Shown here: positions 11,206 through 22,951 of the stretch, in pieces
Layout: every line of letters begins with the position of its first letter
Position numbering within the stretch: the first letter of the stretch is position 1
Assembly: GCF_001680005.1 (NCBI RefSeq)
Contig: NC_033567.1
Location: 2,108,001-2,172,000 of the forward strand
DNA: 64,000 nucleotides
DNA from: Plasmodium coatneyi
Lineage: Eukaryota > Apicomplexa > Aconoidasida > Haemosporida > Plasmodiidae
Reading direction: 5' to 3'
The notes under the pieces: model-generated
The model's database searches: none
What the model saw: only the letters and a program-made list of their open reading frames with translations
What the model was told of the DNA's origin: nothing
Position numbers and translations under genes: made by a program

Positions 11206-13024
11206 TTTTTGTTGAAATGTAACCCTCGCAAGGTGTTTCACAGTGTATGATTTCCCGCGGTTGCCTCACGTACATTTTACGTTATGATTACGTTTTGCCA
11301 CTAAGGGGAACGGAAGAGGCAATCAAAGCAGAAAAGCAAAACGAAACCAAACCAAGCTAAGTCAAGCACACGTTAAACGTGGCCTCACTCGTCAGGAGTT
11401 CCGTAACGTGTGTCCTGTGTCCCCTGCGCGCAAGCAGTTACAACGCCTTATTCACGCAAATGGTTAAAATGACTGATAAAAAGAAAAAAAGAAAGGTGCG
11501 GCAAAATTTTACCAGCTGACCTTTTTCATCTATCTATTCCCATGCTCTACTACGTTAAATATGTAGAAAAAAAAACACAAACATGTAATTTTACACCAGC
11601 AAGGGACGACCTCCTTCTTTTTTGAATACGCCATTTTCAATCATGTAAAAAATTATATGTCATGCTTATGCGCCACAATTTTTATGTGTACAAAAGGGGA
11701 ACTCTTCCCCAAATTGCTAATTCTTCAACATGGTAAGGGAGCAGTTCACCATTTAAGTGCGGCATAATTAATGTGTTCCCCTCTACGTTCCCAGAAAAAC
11801 AAAAAAAAAGAAATGCCCCCATTCATTGCACACAATTTCAAGCAGGTTAAAAGGGTTGTAACATTTTCATAATTGGGTAAAATAAAATGCAAAGAAGCTC
11901 TGTCAGGGAGGTGGCGCCCTGTGCTAACAAAGGAATCACGTTCATTTGTCTATCTTCTATTGTCATATGCAGGATTTCTATAAAAACCCCTTTTACAACT
12001 ACACCATTCATATAAAAAGGTTTAATAAAAAAAAACTCTGATTGGCGAAAACGCCTGTGCATTGATTAAAAGGCGAGCAACTGCTTATTGCCCCCTAGGA
12101 ATTACAAAAAGGGGTGAATAAAAATACACATAACATTTCAACCATGCGCAGGACAATGCATTAAAATGTTCATGCAATCGGCACGCAGAACGTTCAAATT
12201 TTAACAAAAATGTGGTAGTATACTTCATTTCAGTGTGGACATTCTTCGTCAAACAAAGCAGACAAGGTCACTCACATAAGTGAATGCATGTTTGCCGAGG
12301 ATACAAAGCAAGCACAGAATAATTACCACTCGTTTGCTTTCTCCCCTTAGTGTGGTTTTTTATAAGGGGGGAAAAATCTAAGCGCACAACAGTTGCGTAT
12401 AGGCCCCCCCTAAGTGGTCAGTACGCGGAAAAATTAGTGTACCAGTGAAACACCAATGTAAAAAAAAAAAAAAATCCTCCTCTCCTTTTGCAACCGCCCT
12501 GCCCATTTCGTGCTTTTAATTTGTTTTATTTTTTCCGCTCTTTTTTTTTAGCAAAGCTATATGTCCCTCATGACAAAAAATAGAAAAGACCATTTGCTGC
12601 CTTCCTGGTACTCTTCTTCAACGGAAAAAAAAAAAAAAAAAAAAGTGCTGACAAAAAAGGACAATTTTTTTCACATAATTCTTACAATTTTTGCAAAAAC
12701 GTAAAATGTCCTTTTTGCTCACTTCGTTGTGCTAATCTTCCACGCGAATGTGTGTGTATCCCTTTTTTTCTTCTTTTCCTCTTTTTTGCACATTCTCGTG
12801 GTTTTATCATTCCACATAATTACCGTTGCAACGATCAAAAGGAAAAAGTGAAAATATTATAAGTGAAAAAAGCTAGCTACGTGGGGGGAAAAAATTATGA
12901 ACAGTTAACTAAAAAAAAAAAAAAAATAAACATTCTTTTTGATTTGTAAATAGCATAGACTTTAAGAAAAACCGGTTAGACTAATCAGGGCGCGCACCCA
13001 AAGGGTTTCTCAGACAGGGGGGAT
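9765..13024. other. Long divergent intergenic region
   Basis: This 3.2-kb stretch separates divergent SEC61-alpha (-) and the dynamitin-like gene (+), so it should contain both promoters. It has many poly(dA:dT) tracts, the longest T28 near 11175-11202, plus A-runs near 12625-12643 and 12910-12927. I see no tRNA, no snoRNA signature I can trust, and no coding exon. Confidence 0.55.
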
Positions 13025-15226
13025 ATGAATAAAGTGGCGGGGAGCAACTCGGGAGCAGAGGGGGAAGGAAAACACGGAAGCGATGGCGGCGACCGAAGCG
13101 ACCACAGCAGTGGGGACGAGCATAATGCGAAAAGCGAACAGTCTGGGGAAAACGTCACAAGTGAGAAGGCTCAGCAGAATGACTCGGAAAAGCAATCCGA
13201 AGAAGGCACCCCAAATGATGCCCCAAATGATGCCCCAAACGATGTAGACAACGCGCACGGAAAAGAAGAACCAAAGCTGAGTCGCGCGGAAAGTAACACC
13301 ATCGACAAAAGCGGAGAAGAACAAAATGAGCAAGGGAGCAACTTATCCACGACCTCCCTAGACGAGGAAAATAAAAAAAAAGAAAAAAACATTATTGCAA
13401 GTACGCGCGATGATTATCCCGTTGATGAGAAACCACCACGCATTGTGCGGGGAGAAAGCCAAAAATATGGAGGAAAAAAAATAAAACCCAAAAGTTTTAA
13501 ACCAAACGATACATATAATGACGCAAAGAAGGGAGAAATCAACTCGAGCAGAAACAAAAAAATAACGAAAGAAAATTTAAAAGTAGATATGCGGGACTTC
13601 TTTTTTACCTCACAGGAGAAGGATGTGTACGAATATATTCCAGATACGTCCAACTACACCATATGTCACAATGAAGCAAATGAATTGTATAAAGATGTAG
13701 TCACCATGAATAAGCATTTTTTGGACGAAATAAATGTTAACATATATTCGTCCCCTCTGGATACCTACTTATCGAGCATGCTAGCCTCCGTAAAGGAAGA
13801 CTCAAAACAGAGGGAAGTAAATCCTCTCTTTCGGACGAGCTCAAAAAGCGAAAATAACAATAACAATGACAATTTATCAGATGAAAAAAAAAGAAAAAAG
13901 CAGAGCGACATCCTGGATGAAAGTCCCATGAACAAACCACTATATTCATACGAGTTTTACAAAAATAAAATTTTTAAGCATTATCATAATAACGGTTTAG
14001 TCATCGAAGTAGATCCTGCTAAATTAAAATATAACAACTCTACGCAGTATGAATATGATCAGAATGTGTCGACTAATTTAGACGACCCTCTGTCTTATTT
14101 GCAAAAATTAAAGTGTGAAGTGGAAGACATAACTGCCTACATTCACGATTTAGCCAATAGGAAAAAAGAATCATACGACCCTGATAATCCATACGACAAA
14201 TTAAACGAAGACGTAACAGAGCATGAACAAATTGTTAAGAAAATTATGCATAACCGTGAGGCACCCGAAATACTGCTGGAACTTTTTTCGCTAAAAAAGG
14301 ACATCGACGATATGATAAATGATGACAATTTGAGAACACTACTGAAGTCGGAAAAGGTGGAGAAAATGGCACCCCAACAGGGGGGTACTACTCCTCCTGA
14401 TGGTTGTAACAAAGAAGTGGTGAGAGATATCCTCGACCGGTTACAAAATTGGGATGATGTTTTCCCGAAAAAAGGAGAATCAGCCGATAAAAAGGACATA
14501 CGTGGGGATTCCTTTCCAAAGCAAGTAAACATTTACACACTACAAAATGGGAAAGAAAAGGAAATTCAAACTGCCCACCTACTAACGCTGGAAAGAAAAA
14601 TTGCAGATATTGAAAAGGCCTTGGGGGTAGATAAAATGGCCATGCTTCCATATGATGATCTGAACCATGCCATCCTGGATTTATACAATAAACTAAGCCT
14701 GCTAGATTCCAGCAAATTAGAGAGTGTGAAAAAAAAAATGCAAAACCTCCAATCTGAATTTTTGAACTTAAAAAAATTCAAAAAAGATCTTTTAAATATT
14801 TCCAAAGATCGAGGAAATTACGAAGAATCCATTGATGAGCTTTTTAAAATTTTAGACCTCTGGAAAAAGACTCACCATATTATTCCAAACGTGTTGGCAA
14901 GGCTTCACCAACTGAAACGGGTGCATGACAACGCGCAGTCCTTCTCTTCCAGGCTCGACGGTGGGCACAACGTAAATACGTTTACCTATACTACCGTGGA
15001 TATATCGTCACAGGAAAGGCGTGACACCCAATACACACATCTTCATCTTCACTCCCCCCATTTCGCAGATTTGGAAAAGCAGCAAAGCAAGCTAGACGAC
15101 ACAATCAGCCTCGCCGAGCGAAACATTAAACTGATCAATTCCAAGATTGACCAAAATGTACATTTCCTGCAAGACACGTTAAGGAAGATGGAATCAGAGG
15201 GGGTTCCCTTATCGAATAACGAGTAA
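13025..15226 (+). CDS. DCTN2: Dynamitin-like dynactin subunit 2
   Basis: The open frame gives 733 residues; removing a probable in-frame 108-nt intron (14961-15068) gives 697. The first ~150 residues are hydrophilic, with a PNDA tandem repeat, and are probably disordered. The C-terminal half matches dynamitin: LERKIADIEKALGVDK, then DLYNKLSLLDSSKLESVKKK, a long coiled coil, WKKTHHIIPNVLARLHQL and a final coiled coil ending near VHFLQDTLRKM. Dynamitin helps hold the dynactin shoulder that links dynein to cargo (family knowledge). In Plasmodium a role in microtubule transport or the spindle is likely but inferred. The N-terminal extension makes it longer than animal dynamitin (about 400 aa). 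Confidence 0.78.
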   Translation: MNKVAGSNSGAEGEGKHGSDGGDRSDHSSGDEHNAKSEQSGENVTSEKAQQNDSEKQSEEGTPNDAPNDAPNDVDNAHGKEEPKLSRAESNTIDKSGEEQNEQGSNLSTTSLDEENKKKEKNIIASTRDDYPVDEKPPRIVRGESQKYGGKKIKPKSFKPNDTYNDAKKGEINSSRNKKITKENLKVDMRDFFFTSQEKDVYEYIPDTSNYTICHNEANELYKDVVTMNKHFLDEINVNIYSSPLDTYLSSMLASVKEDSKQREVNPLFRTSSKSENNNNNDNLSDEKKRKKQSDILDESPMNKPLYSYEFYKNKIFKHYHNNGLVIEVDPAKLKYNNSTQYEYDQNVSTNLDDPLSYLQKLKCEVEDITAYIHDLANRKKESYDPDNPYDKLNEDVTEHEQIVKKIMHNREAPEILLELFSLKKDIDDMINDDNLRTLLKSEKVEKMAPQQGGTTPPDGCNKEVVRDILDRLQNWDDVFPKKGESADKKDIRGDSFPKQVNIYTLQNGKEKEIQTAHLLTLERKIADIEKALGVDKMAMLPYDDLNHAILDLYNKLSLLDSSKLESVKKKMQNLQSEFLNLKKFKKDLLNISKDRGNYEESIDELFKILDLWKKTHHIIPNVLARLHQLKRVHDNAQSFSSRLDGGHNVNTFTYTTVDISSQERRDTQYTHLHLHSPHFADLEKQQSKLDDTISLAERNIKLINSKIDQNVHFLQDTLRKMESEGVPLSNNE
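14961..15068 (+). other. Probable short intron inside the dynamitin-like gene
   Basis: Begins GTGGGC and ends after a pyrimidine tract in CCCATTTCGCAG. It is 108 nt long with no stop, so it hides in the open frame. Removing it restores a continuous coiled coil (SSRLD joined to DLEKQQSK, with the new Asp codon made across the junction). The intervening translation is poor in heptads and rich in His/Thr. The donor is not a strong consensus. Confidence 0.55.
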
Positions 15227-15491
15227 AAGGATGGACCCCCAAATGGCAACACAAAAGGGAAAACGGAAAGACCACTAATTTCTTTTTGCGCACAATTTAG
15301 TGAAAAAAAAAAAAAAAAAGAGCAGCCTTATTTTCTTCCCTTTTCCTCGGTTTGTGTTTCCCGCGCCATATTCCCCCTCGGCGAATAAACCCCACTTGGG
15401 GGGGAAAAAAATAAAAAGGGAGAATTAGCGAGTCATCATTTTTTCCCTTTCACTTATCCGTTCAAATCACACTTCGTATTTTGCGTATCAC

Positions 15492-15524
<33 letters not shown>

Positions 15525-16475
15525 CACATTGTACATAAGCTGCAATTATTCCTCGCGGCACACCCAACTACGCTCTTTTTTTTTAGTCGTTATTTTTCCT
15601 TTTTCTGTTTTCCCCGGGGGAAATATTTTCCTGCCATTTACACACCTGTTTTCTGGGGAAAAGGCGTATGCAAGGTGCAAACGCCGGAGGAAGGGCAGAT
15701 CGCAGGGGCTTAGGGGAAGCAAGCGGGTGAGGGGGATAGACGGCCATACGTAAACAGGATCTGTCAGCTCCCAACTTGACGAGTGATGCGTATGGAAGGC
15801 CTACTCCTTCATTCCGAATGACAAGCGAAAAGGTTCCCTTTTTACCCCTTCTCAACTTCGTCGCCCATTTGGACCAACAAGGGGTCTCCGCTTTTTCTCA
15901 ACCAACGAGGCATAATCGAAGTGCCTCCAATTTGTATGCCCCTTCCTTTCTTTTAGCAATTAATAAGAGGAAAAGGTAAGACAGTGAATTTTTAGGAGAA
16001 CGAGGCAGAATGGGTACATGCGGGGGTGATTGCGTTGCCGATGAGTTCGTCCCTTCATTCATCCATGTGATCGTCCATCCATCAATCCAATTTTCCTTTT
16101 TCCTGGCACCAAATGAGCCGCGCTCGTTATTTTCATGCAAAGTATCAAGTCAGCTATTTTCCCTTCCACTTTGACCCCGTCCAGATTTGTAACTTTTTCC
16201 TTCTCCTTTTTCTCGTCGCTATAATAATCACGCCAAGTGAGTGCCGAAAAATGTGCAAGTAGGGGCTGCCCCGCGATTGTGCCACTGCACGCGTTTGCTT
16301 AGCCCTTTGAAGAGGTGAAGCATTTCACAGAAATGAATTCGCCTCCCGCGTGTTGCATAAGTCGCGTATATCGCGTAAAATAGGTAACAAAAAAGATAAA
16401 AAGTCATTCCCATTCTTCCCAAAAGGAAAAACATAAAAATACTTTTCGCAGACACATAGTACTTGACTCACCAAA
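15227..16475. other. Intergenic, dynamitin 3' / SPC25 5'
   Basis: Contains a T30 run at 15495-15524 and otherwise unremarkable sequence. Open frames here are short and overlap on both strands. It probably holds a 3' UTR and the SPC25 promoter. Confidence 0.5.
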
Positions 16476-18051
16476 ATGGAGGACGTGATTAACAACAACG
16501 AGGTAAAGCGGGCCCTGCAGCAACAGCTGAATCAGATGGTGGAAGAAAACGAAAAGCAGTACAACGACTTAATATCGTACATCGAAAATGAGAAAAGTAA
16601 GTCCAATCTAGAATGTGCCAGGGGTGCCGTGTAAAGGTGCCCTCAGGAGTGACATATTTATTAGTCGCCTTATCCGTGATGTGATTATGCCTCTTCATAT
16701 TATGTCAACCCTCTTCCGCCATTCTATCACCCCCGCTGCGCAGAACAAATTGAAATCATGAAAAACAAAACGAGGGAGAAGAAAAGTTCAATAAACAGGA
16801 TAACCCACGGTACGACAAACATTGACAAGTGGAGGAGGGGGAAGGGCGCCCACTGGTCGGCATGACTGCACATCGGTCTATCCACGTACCCCTAAACCCT
16901 GAACCGGGCAGACTTACCCCTACATGTGTTCTGCCTTAGCATGTGTGCAGTTTTTCCTCTGGCCTCGCTTCACCTATTTGTGTAGCCCACCTCGTAACTT
17001 ACATCATACAACACGTTATACCCCCTTTTTCCCCCTTGCTGAAGAAATCGAAGCCAATACCGTCCTAGTTACAGAGCTGAAGGAGAGCGTGATGGTGAGA
17101 CGTAAAAAAAGTTGGTGCACCCGGCAATTGTTAATTTTCCCCCTATGCACACTTACACATGTTCCTTACGCCTTACACCCATCCGCAGGAAGAGGAGAAA
17201 AAGCTGGACGAATACCCCAAGCTGATTGAAGAAATTAACGAACAGCTGAATTTAATTCTAAAAAATTTCGACTCCTCCAAGTTGGGTACGTCACCTGTGT
17301 GGAATTTGTTCCCCCGCTGGAAAAATATGCACACGTTTCCACTTTCCCGTTGATCATTCCCTGTTCACCAACTTGCATGACCACACTTCGCAGAGTACAA
17401 CACGGTGAAGCTGCACAAGGATTACATTCAAAATGAGTGGAAAAGAAAATTGGGCACCCTCTACAATCTTCTCGGATTTGAAATTATATTACAAGGTCTC
17501 CTCACAGGATGTGTTCCCCTTGCGGGACTACACCCCCTAGGGGCATCGCTCGTCTATGTAGACGTGTAAAAGTGTGCATGTGTGCAGCGGTGATCTCCTT
17601 TAAACAGTTACAACTGAGTCTGTGGCAGGGTTTGCTTGCACTTTTCCTCCTTTGCAAGAAGAGTACTGATTGCTTATTCCTATCACCACCCTATAGATGA
17701 CAAAATAGTAATCGAATTTTCGAATATTCAACCCGGGGACCCTCAGAAGAAATATCGAGCCACCGTCGCTTTGCACAACGGGACCTACGAAGGTTCGCCG
17801 AGTCGTTTTTTTAAATGACCGTCTCATCAAGGAGGGGCGCTCCTCTCATGCGAAGTGGCAAGCAAGTTTTATGTATGCACGTTAAGAATACACAGCTCCA
17901 CTTAACTCCTTTTCCGTTGTCCTCCCCCGTAGCCATCGAAACCGCGCCGCGACTGAACAAATTTGACGATTATGTGAATGGCCTAAATAAGGGACTGCCC
18001 TTCACAACCTTCTGCTGCTTACTCAGAAAGTCTTTCAAAGAATTAAAATAG
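16476..18051 (+). CDS. SPC25: SPC25, NDC80 kinetochore complex subunit
   Basis: Assembled here from seven exons: 16476-16596, 16744-16809, 17045-17094, 17189-17285, 17394-17495, 17697-17792 and 17933-18051. All junctions are GT-AG and every phase agrees, giving 216 residues. Residues ~1-125 are helical and charged, as expected for the Spc24/Spc25 coiled coil. From about residue 127 the globular domain follows: WKRKLGTLYNLLGFEIILQ, then DDKIVIEFSNIQPGDPQKKY and a C-terminal helix FTTFCCLLRKSFKELK. The order GLEI, then I-F-TNI-DP, then an F...L-R.. helix is the Spc25 signature. Spc25 with Spc24 anchors the NDC80 complex to the inner kinetochore. Length is normal for the family. Confidence 0.85.
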
Positions 18052-18747
18052 TGCTTAACAAAAATGTGTCCAACGTTTTGGTTTCCTTTTTTGGGGGGCA
18101 CTCACCTTCGCAAGGAGTTCCACTCTGCAACTATCTGCATCGTCAAATGGTGCGCACATTTTTTTTTTTTTTTTGCGTAATTGTGATTTTTAAAATGGAA
18201 AAAAATGGCAGGAACGATTTCTTTTCAACTCCTTTGATTATCATACAATTTGATAAAACGGAACACAGTTTGTGAAAATGCTAATCTGATATTTCCCGTG
18301 GGCGGAAGGGAAGTTCTCTTTATTTTGGTGAACTTATGTTTACTTACGCTTACGTCCATTTTGATTGCAGGAACCCCTTCCCGGGTTAACCAGCAGGGGG
18401 ATATACCCCCAATGTGCACACGTTGTCCACCGTAATCCAACTCGGCTGCAAATGAGGATTCTTCTCTTTCCATTTGATTAAGTGGCGCAGTCGATTCACC
18501 CAGACATGGGAAGATCATCTGCCGGCCGGTCTACTATAATTGCATTGGTGATTCAAAATTTTCACGTGCGGGAAGGAATGCATCCTTTGCGCATTCGTTC
18601 AAGTAGTTTTTTTTTTTTTTCTTGTAAAGTGTGTAAAAAGCGGAAGAACACGTGGTGCAAACGATGTGGTGATGATAGCGGTGACAAGAGGTAGGGGTAA
18701 CAACATGGAGATGCCTCCAAATGGGGCCGTTTCCCATGTGGGCCCCT
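18052..18747. other. Convergent 3' region
   Basis: Lies between the stops of SPC25 (+) and the F-box-like gene (-). It contains T-tracts near 18159-18175 and 18607-18620. No coding evidence is seen. Confidence 0.5.
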
Positions 18748-21700
18748 TCACAAATTGGTGGGATGCATGAAAAAGGGAACCTCCTTTAGGGAGCTCTTCA
18801 ACTCGAGCCCATGCGAAGGAGACAACAGTGAATGAACATAGTTCGAATTTTCATAGGTCAAGAATAAATGATTTGGAGTGTCCACAAATTTGTAAATTTG
18901 ATCAAAGGATAGCGTTTTGTAGTAATACGGTCCTACATTGGCTTTTGAGTCCTCCCCTGTGGAAAAAAGGTCTCCTCCCAAGTTGGATGCGCCACTACAT
19001 TCCGCACTGACGTTAGGTGATGAAACTAACATGTCTGAATAATTCCTCTTTCCAGCTGTTATGTCTTCATAGTAATGAAAAAATGTTTTAAATTGTCTTT
19101 TATCACACCACCTCCACATGTTCAGAAAGGAAGTAGGTAAGTTACACCCTTCCAAATCTGTCTCCCTTCCATCCTTTACAATAGTATAAATGAATGACTC
19201 ATCGGAAAGGATTTTATCTTTTACGAAGTTATCCTCTCCTTGATTTAATTCCTCCTTCTTGCGTGTCACCAACGGATTTAAAATAATGTTGTCGTGAAAA
19301 CCACTGTACTTCTTATTACTGCAGTAGAATCTGGAGTTATAATTTCGCTTCAGATTTAGCAGGTAAAGAATCTTCTCATTTTCCCTAGAAGTGTGCGTTT
19401 CCGTGATGGGACTCTCGTAATGCAGACACGTGGAGGGGTACTTGTACCTCAGGTCAAATAGAAAAATGGAGTTGTTTGAATTTAGGGAAGTTAGTGATAT
19501 GCCCGTTAGACTAAAATCATGGAAATAATTTTCGCTGTTAAAATATTTTTTATCATTATCGTAATCTATTAGGTTGTAATTCACGTAGGAGACATAGTTT
19601 GACATTCTCCTGTCATCAATGAGGATGTTCTTTTTGCTCATAACTAGGTTCGTATTATAATCGAAGCGAGCAATTTTCTTCAAATCTTCCATCAGCTTTT
19701 TTTCGCTTTCTACCGTGCCGCTTTCCAAATCTATGCGGTAGCATATGGCTTGGTTAAGCCCCACGCTGCACTTCCCCTGGTCACTCATAACTATGTTTTT
19801 CACTTTTCCTCCTTCGCTGATTCGCTGTGCGTCCATCTGAACGATTCGCTTCGCCGATATAGGCTTCGTTCCTGCGGTGGAGTAGCAAAACAAGGGAAAA
19901 CAATTACAGTTAAATCAAGCACGGCGTATAATTTACAAGCTGCTTCTCCCATACGGGGGGAACAACACACACACACAGAGTGATGACGCATCCACTAGAC
20001 GTACCTTCCAAAGAAAAGGAGTAAATGGCCGACTCGTCCGCCACCACAAATGTGTCATCCCTCAGGTTCACTGTATCCCTGGGGAAGAGGGCGTCCTTCC
20101 CCTCCAAGGTTATCTGCCCCTCCAGCAAACGAGTAGGAAGCAACGAATTCACATCGTCGATCTTCCACAAATTTACACACCCACATTTGTCCATCGAGAG
20201 GAAGGAACTAAACGAGGGGTACAACTGACTCTGCTTGTTATGAATCAATTTTAGTAAACCTGTGTTCGGACCATTTGACGACCCCCTCGTCTTGTGCATA
20301 AAATAATTCTCATGCACGTAGTTGCTTTTCAAGTTCCATCTCCTCTGTACATGTTTCTTTAACTTTATTTTATACTCAAAAGAGCTGATTTTATTTCCAT
20401 AGGGAAAAATATCGTCGTAAAAAACGTCCCTCCTGTTGGTCCTGCTGGAGCTATGTTTAAATTTTTCATCGGAGGTGCAAAAAGTTACACCCTCCCTGTT
20501 CTCCTTGCTTAAATAGATTCGTATAAATTCATACAAACTGAACAAGTACCTCATGTTCATAATATTGTTCGTGTGAAGTACCTTTTCTCCATTTTTTACA
20601 ATCTTCTTTGCTTTCTCCAGGGGGTTACCACTACTACTCTGGTGTGTATCCCCGGATGGTGTTCCTCCCTCCTTTGTTCGGTATTTATTTTCCATGGGGT
20701 TATTCTCTGCAGCGCCTTCTCCCATTCCTGTATCCGTTGTGAGATCATAACGGGGGGATACCCCATCTTGTCCACCCGAATATCCACCTCTGAATTTTTC
20801 TGCTTCATTTAAAGTGGGTTCAGGGTTTAGGGTTTGCCCACCGATGAGGGACTCGTAAGTGAGTAGCTCCCTCTTCTGGTCAAAACGACTCTCCCAACTG
20901 TCCTCCATACAGTTCGACCCCTTCAAAATATAAAACTGGTACTCTTTATTCTCATTTAAAAAACGTATAATGTCCTTAACATTCTGTCTGAACGGATTCA
21001 CGTGGACATTAAGGTAGAAAAATTTATTGAATATTTCGTAGGAGCATTTGCACAGGGGCATTAACTTGATTAGCTCGTTATAGGTGAAGAACTCACTTAA
21101 CAGGAGGAAGTACAAAAAATTATTCATCATCCTTATTAGGGGGTTCCTAAAATTGACATCCTCAACATCACTATAGTGGTCGCTGGTTTGCGAGGGAAGC
21201 CGTCCACTCAGCGGGGATCCCACGTCCCTATTGGCTCCTTTTCCATCATGCTTCCTGGCGTCACGTGAGGGGGAACTACTCTTTACACCACTTTGGAAAG
21301 GGCTCTGCCCTCTGTCCTGGTCGGCCAATGCGGCAACTGCCCCCTTCAACATAACCCCTTCACTAGCATTGCTGTCACTTCTGCTTCTCCCAACGTAGTT
21401 TATTTTTCTTTTTCTTTTAATAGGCTTCTCTTGCACACAATTTAGCGAAGCGTACATGCGAAAACTTATCTTGTTCCAATTCGTGTAATAATTCGTATAG
21501 CTGTATTTATTAAACGGCACCAGGAAGTACACAAAGGAGTTTCTATCAAACAGGGACTCCATTATGTAATTCGTTTTATACCCCTCATAAAGGGAGTAAT
21601 ACGAATTGTCATCATTTGACACGTATTCTAAGCAACTCGAATCTTCCTCCGTGTCGTCGTCTTCCTCGTCATCTTCATCATCATCGTCATCCTGTTCACT

Positions 21701-22015
21701 TCCAGACGTCATCACCACTTTATTTGGGCCATTCCTACCATTTGGAGCCCCTCCTCGAAGGATGTTATTTTTTACGTTATAACTGAGGCGCGTGTTACCA
21801 AATGACCACACGATATCCTTCTCTCCAGCGGGGTGATCATTTATAGCGGCCCCCTTATGGAAGCCGCTGTCCCTCTCCTCCACACCGCACGGAGCGGTCC
21901 TACTCAATCCACCCACAGATAGTTTGCTTACCTCATTTTCATTTTTCCTACATTCGTAAAATGAATTAAAATCGTCATTCTTCTTTACCATTTTGTCCAA
22001 CTGGAAAGTGCCCAT
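18748..22015 (-). CDS. Large conserved protein, F-box-like with possible beta-propeller
   Basis: Two exons, 22015-20005 and 19871-18748, joined at GAAG|GTACGT and CCACCGCAG with matching phase (1), give 1,044 residues. The N-terminal third is low complexity with an acidic run (EQDDDDDEDDEEDDDTEED). Around residues 300-330, LSEFFTYNELIKLMPLCKC is reminiscent of an F-box helix set (leucine pattern, L..L..C). The rest contains repeated beta-strand-like stretches such as MDKCGCVNLWKIDD, FVVADESAIYSFSLEG and NNSIFLFDLRYKY, compatible with WD-type blades. If so it could be a substrate adaptor of an SCF ubiquitin ligase. This is inference; no catalytic motif is visible. I recognise it only as a Plasmodium-type conserved protein. 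Confidence 0.7.
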
Positions 22016-22587
22016 GTGTTTTCTTTTTTTTAACCCTACTGCTTAATCGTTAGGTTACTTTTTATTTTGGCATGAAGGAGAGATGGATGCTTCTTTGCCC
22101 ATTATACACACTACACACGTGACAATGGGTATCCAAAGTTACATGGACGGGTGGGGTGACCAAACAGGATGCGCCTCCACGCGAACAACTCAAATTGGGG
22201 AAAGCAGACAATTGTGGACAGCCGACTCCCTTAGACGCAGCGAAAACCGTTATACAGTTCTACACTGGTACATCGTCCACGCGACGGTGACACACACACA
22301 CATTGGCATATAATGACGTTAAATATACAAACGGGGGGGCTCCTTCCCAAACGCAAAAAAAAAGAGAGGCAAAACTCGTCTGTTAAAAGGGAAGGGGACA
22401 CTTTTGTGCGTCTCCAAAGGAATATTTCAAAAATGGGGCAAAATGGACAAAGGAAGTGATCAACTAAAGGGTGTGTGTGTGGGGGGAGAAGTGTACCCCT
22501 CCACGTGCTGCCAATTCTTGTGGATTAAAGCAAAACTGATTAAGCGTTTTTTTTAAACTGTTCCGTTACTCGTGCAACTGGAAGGAT
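22016..22587. other. Short divergent intergenic region
   Basis: Separates the minus-strand F-box-like gene from a small plus-strand candidate. It contains short A and G runs and a (CA)n stretch near 22290. Probably a shared promoter. Confidence 0.45.
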
Positions 22588-22951
22588 ATGAAGGACCATC
22601 GATTTGTGGAAAACGAAATGCTTCAATCGCTTGGGCCAGCCTTCCACGAATACATGTATGACCGGGCATACGCTGAATTCTACGCACAACAGTGTGGAGA
22701 GGGTCTCTCAACGGGGTTAACTCGGAAAAGCGGGAAAAAAAAAAAAAAAAAAAAAAGCGTCGTGAAAAGGTGGCAAGGCGAAAAGAGAGGTGATGCGCAA
22801 TAGGCGTACCACCGTGTTACACTTTCGCCCTTCTCCAAACAGTTTGTTGATGTCCCCACTTTTCTGCGGCGAAAAAAATGGCACTGACACTGAATCAGAT
22901 GAGGTACACAGGTGTATCGTCCCCTCTTTCCCCTTATATGAAGATGAATAA
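22588..22951 (+). CDS. Small two-exon gene candidate, unknown function
   Basis: The exon 1 candidate begins at ATG 22588 and reads MKDHRFVENEMLQSLGPAFH, continuing with an aromatic-rich helix (EYMYDRAYAEFYAQQ) before degenerating into poly-Lys from an A-tract. An excellent acceptor (GCCCTTCTCCAAACAG, exon start 22843) opens a 35-codon frame beginning LLMSPLFCGEKNGTDTESDE that stops at 22949-22951. The exon needs phase 2. Donors that would supply it include CA|GTGTGG at 22692 and GG|GTTAAC further on; neither is decisive. The amino-acid composition is protein-like in both parts. No family is recognised. Confidence 0.4.
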
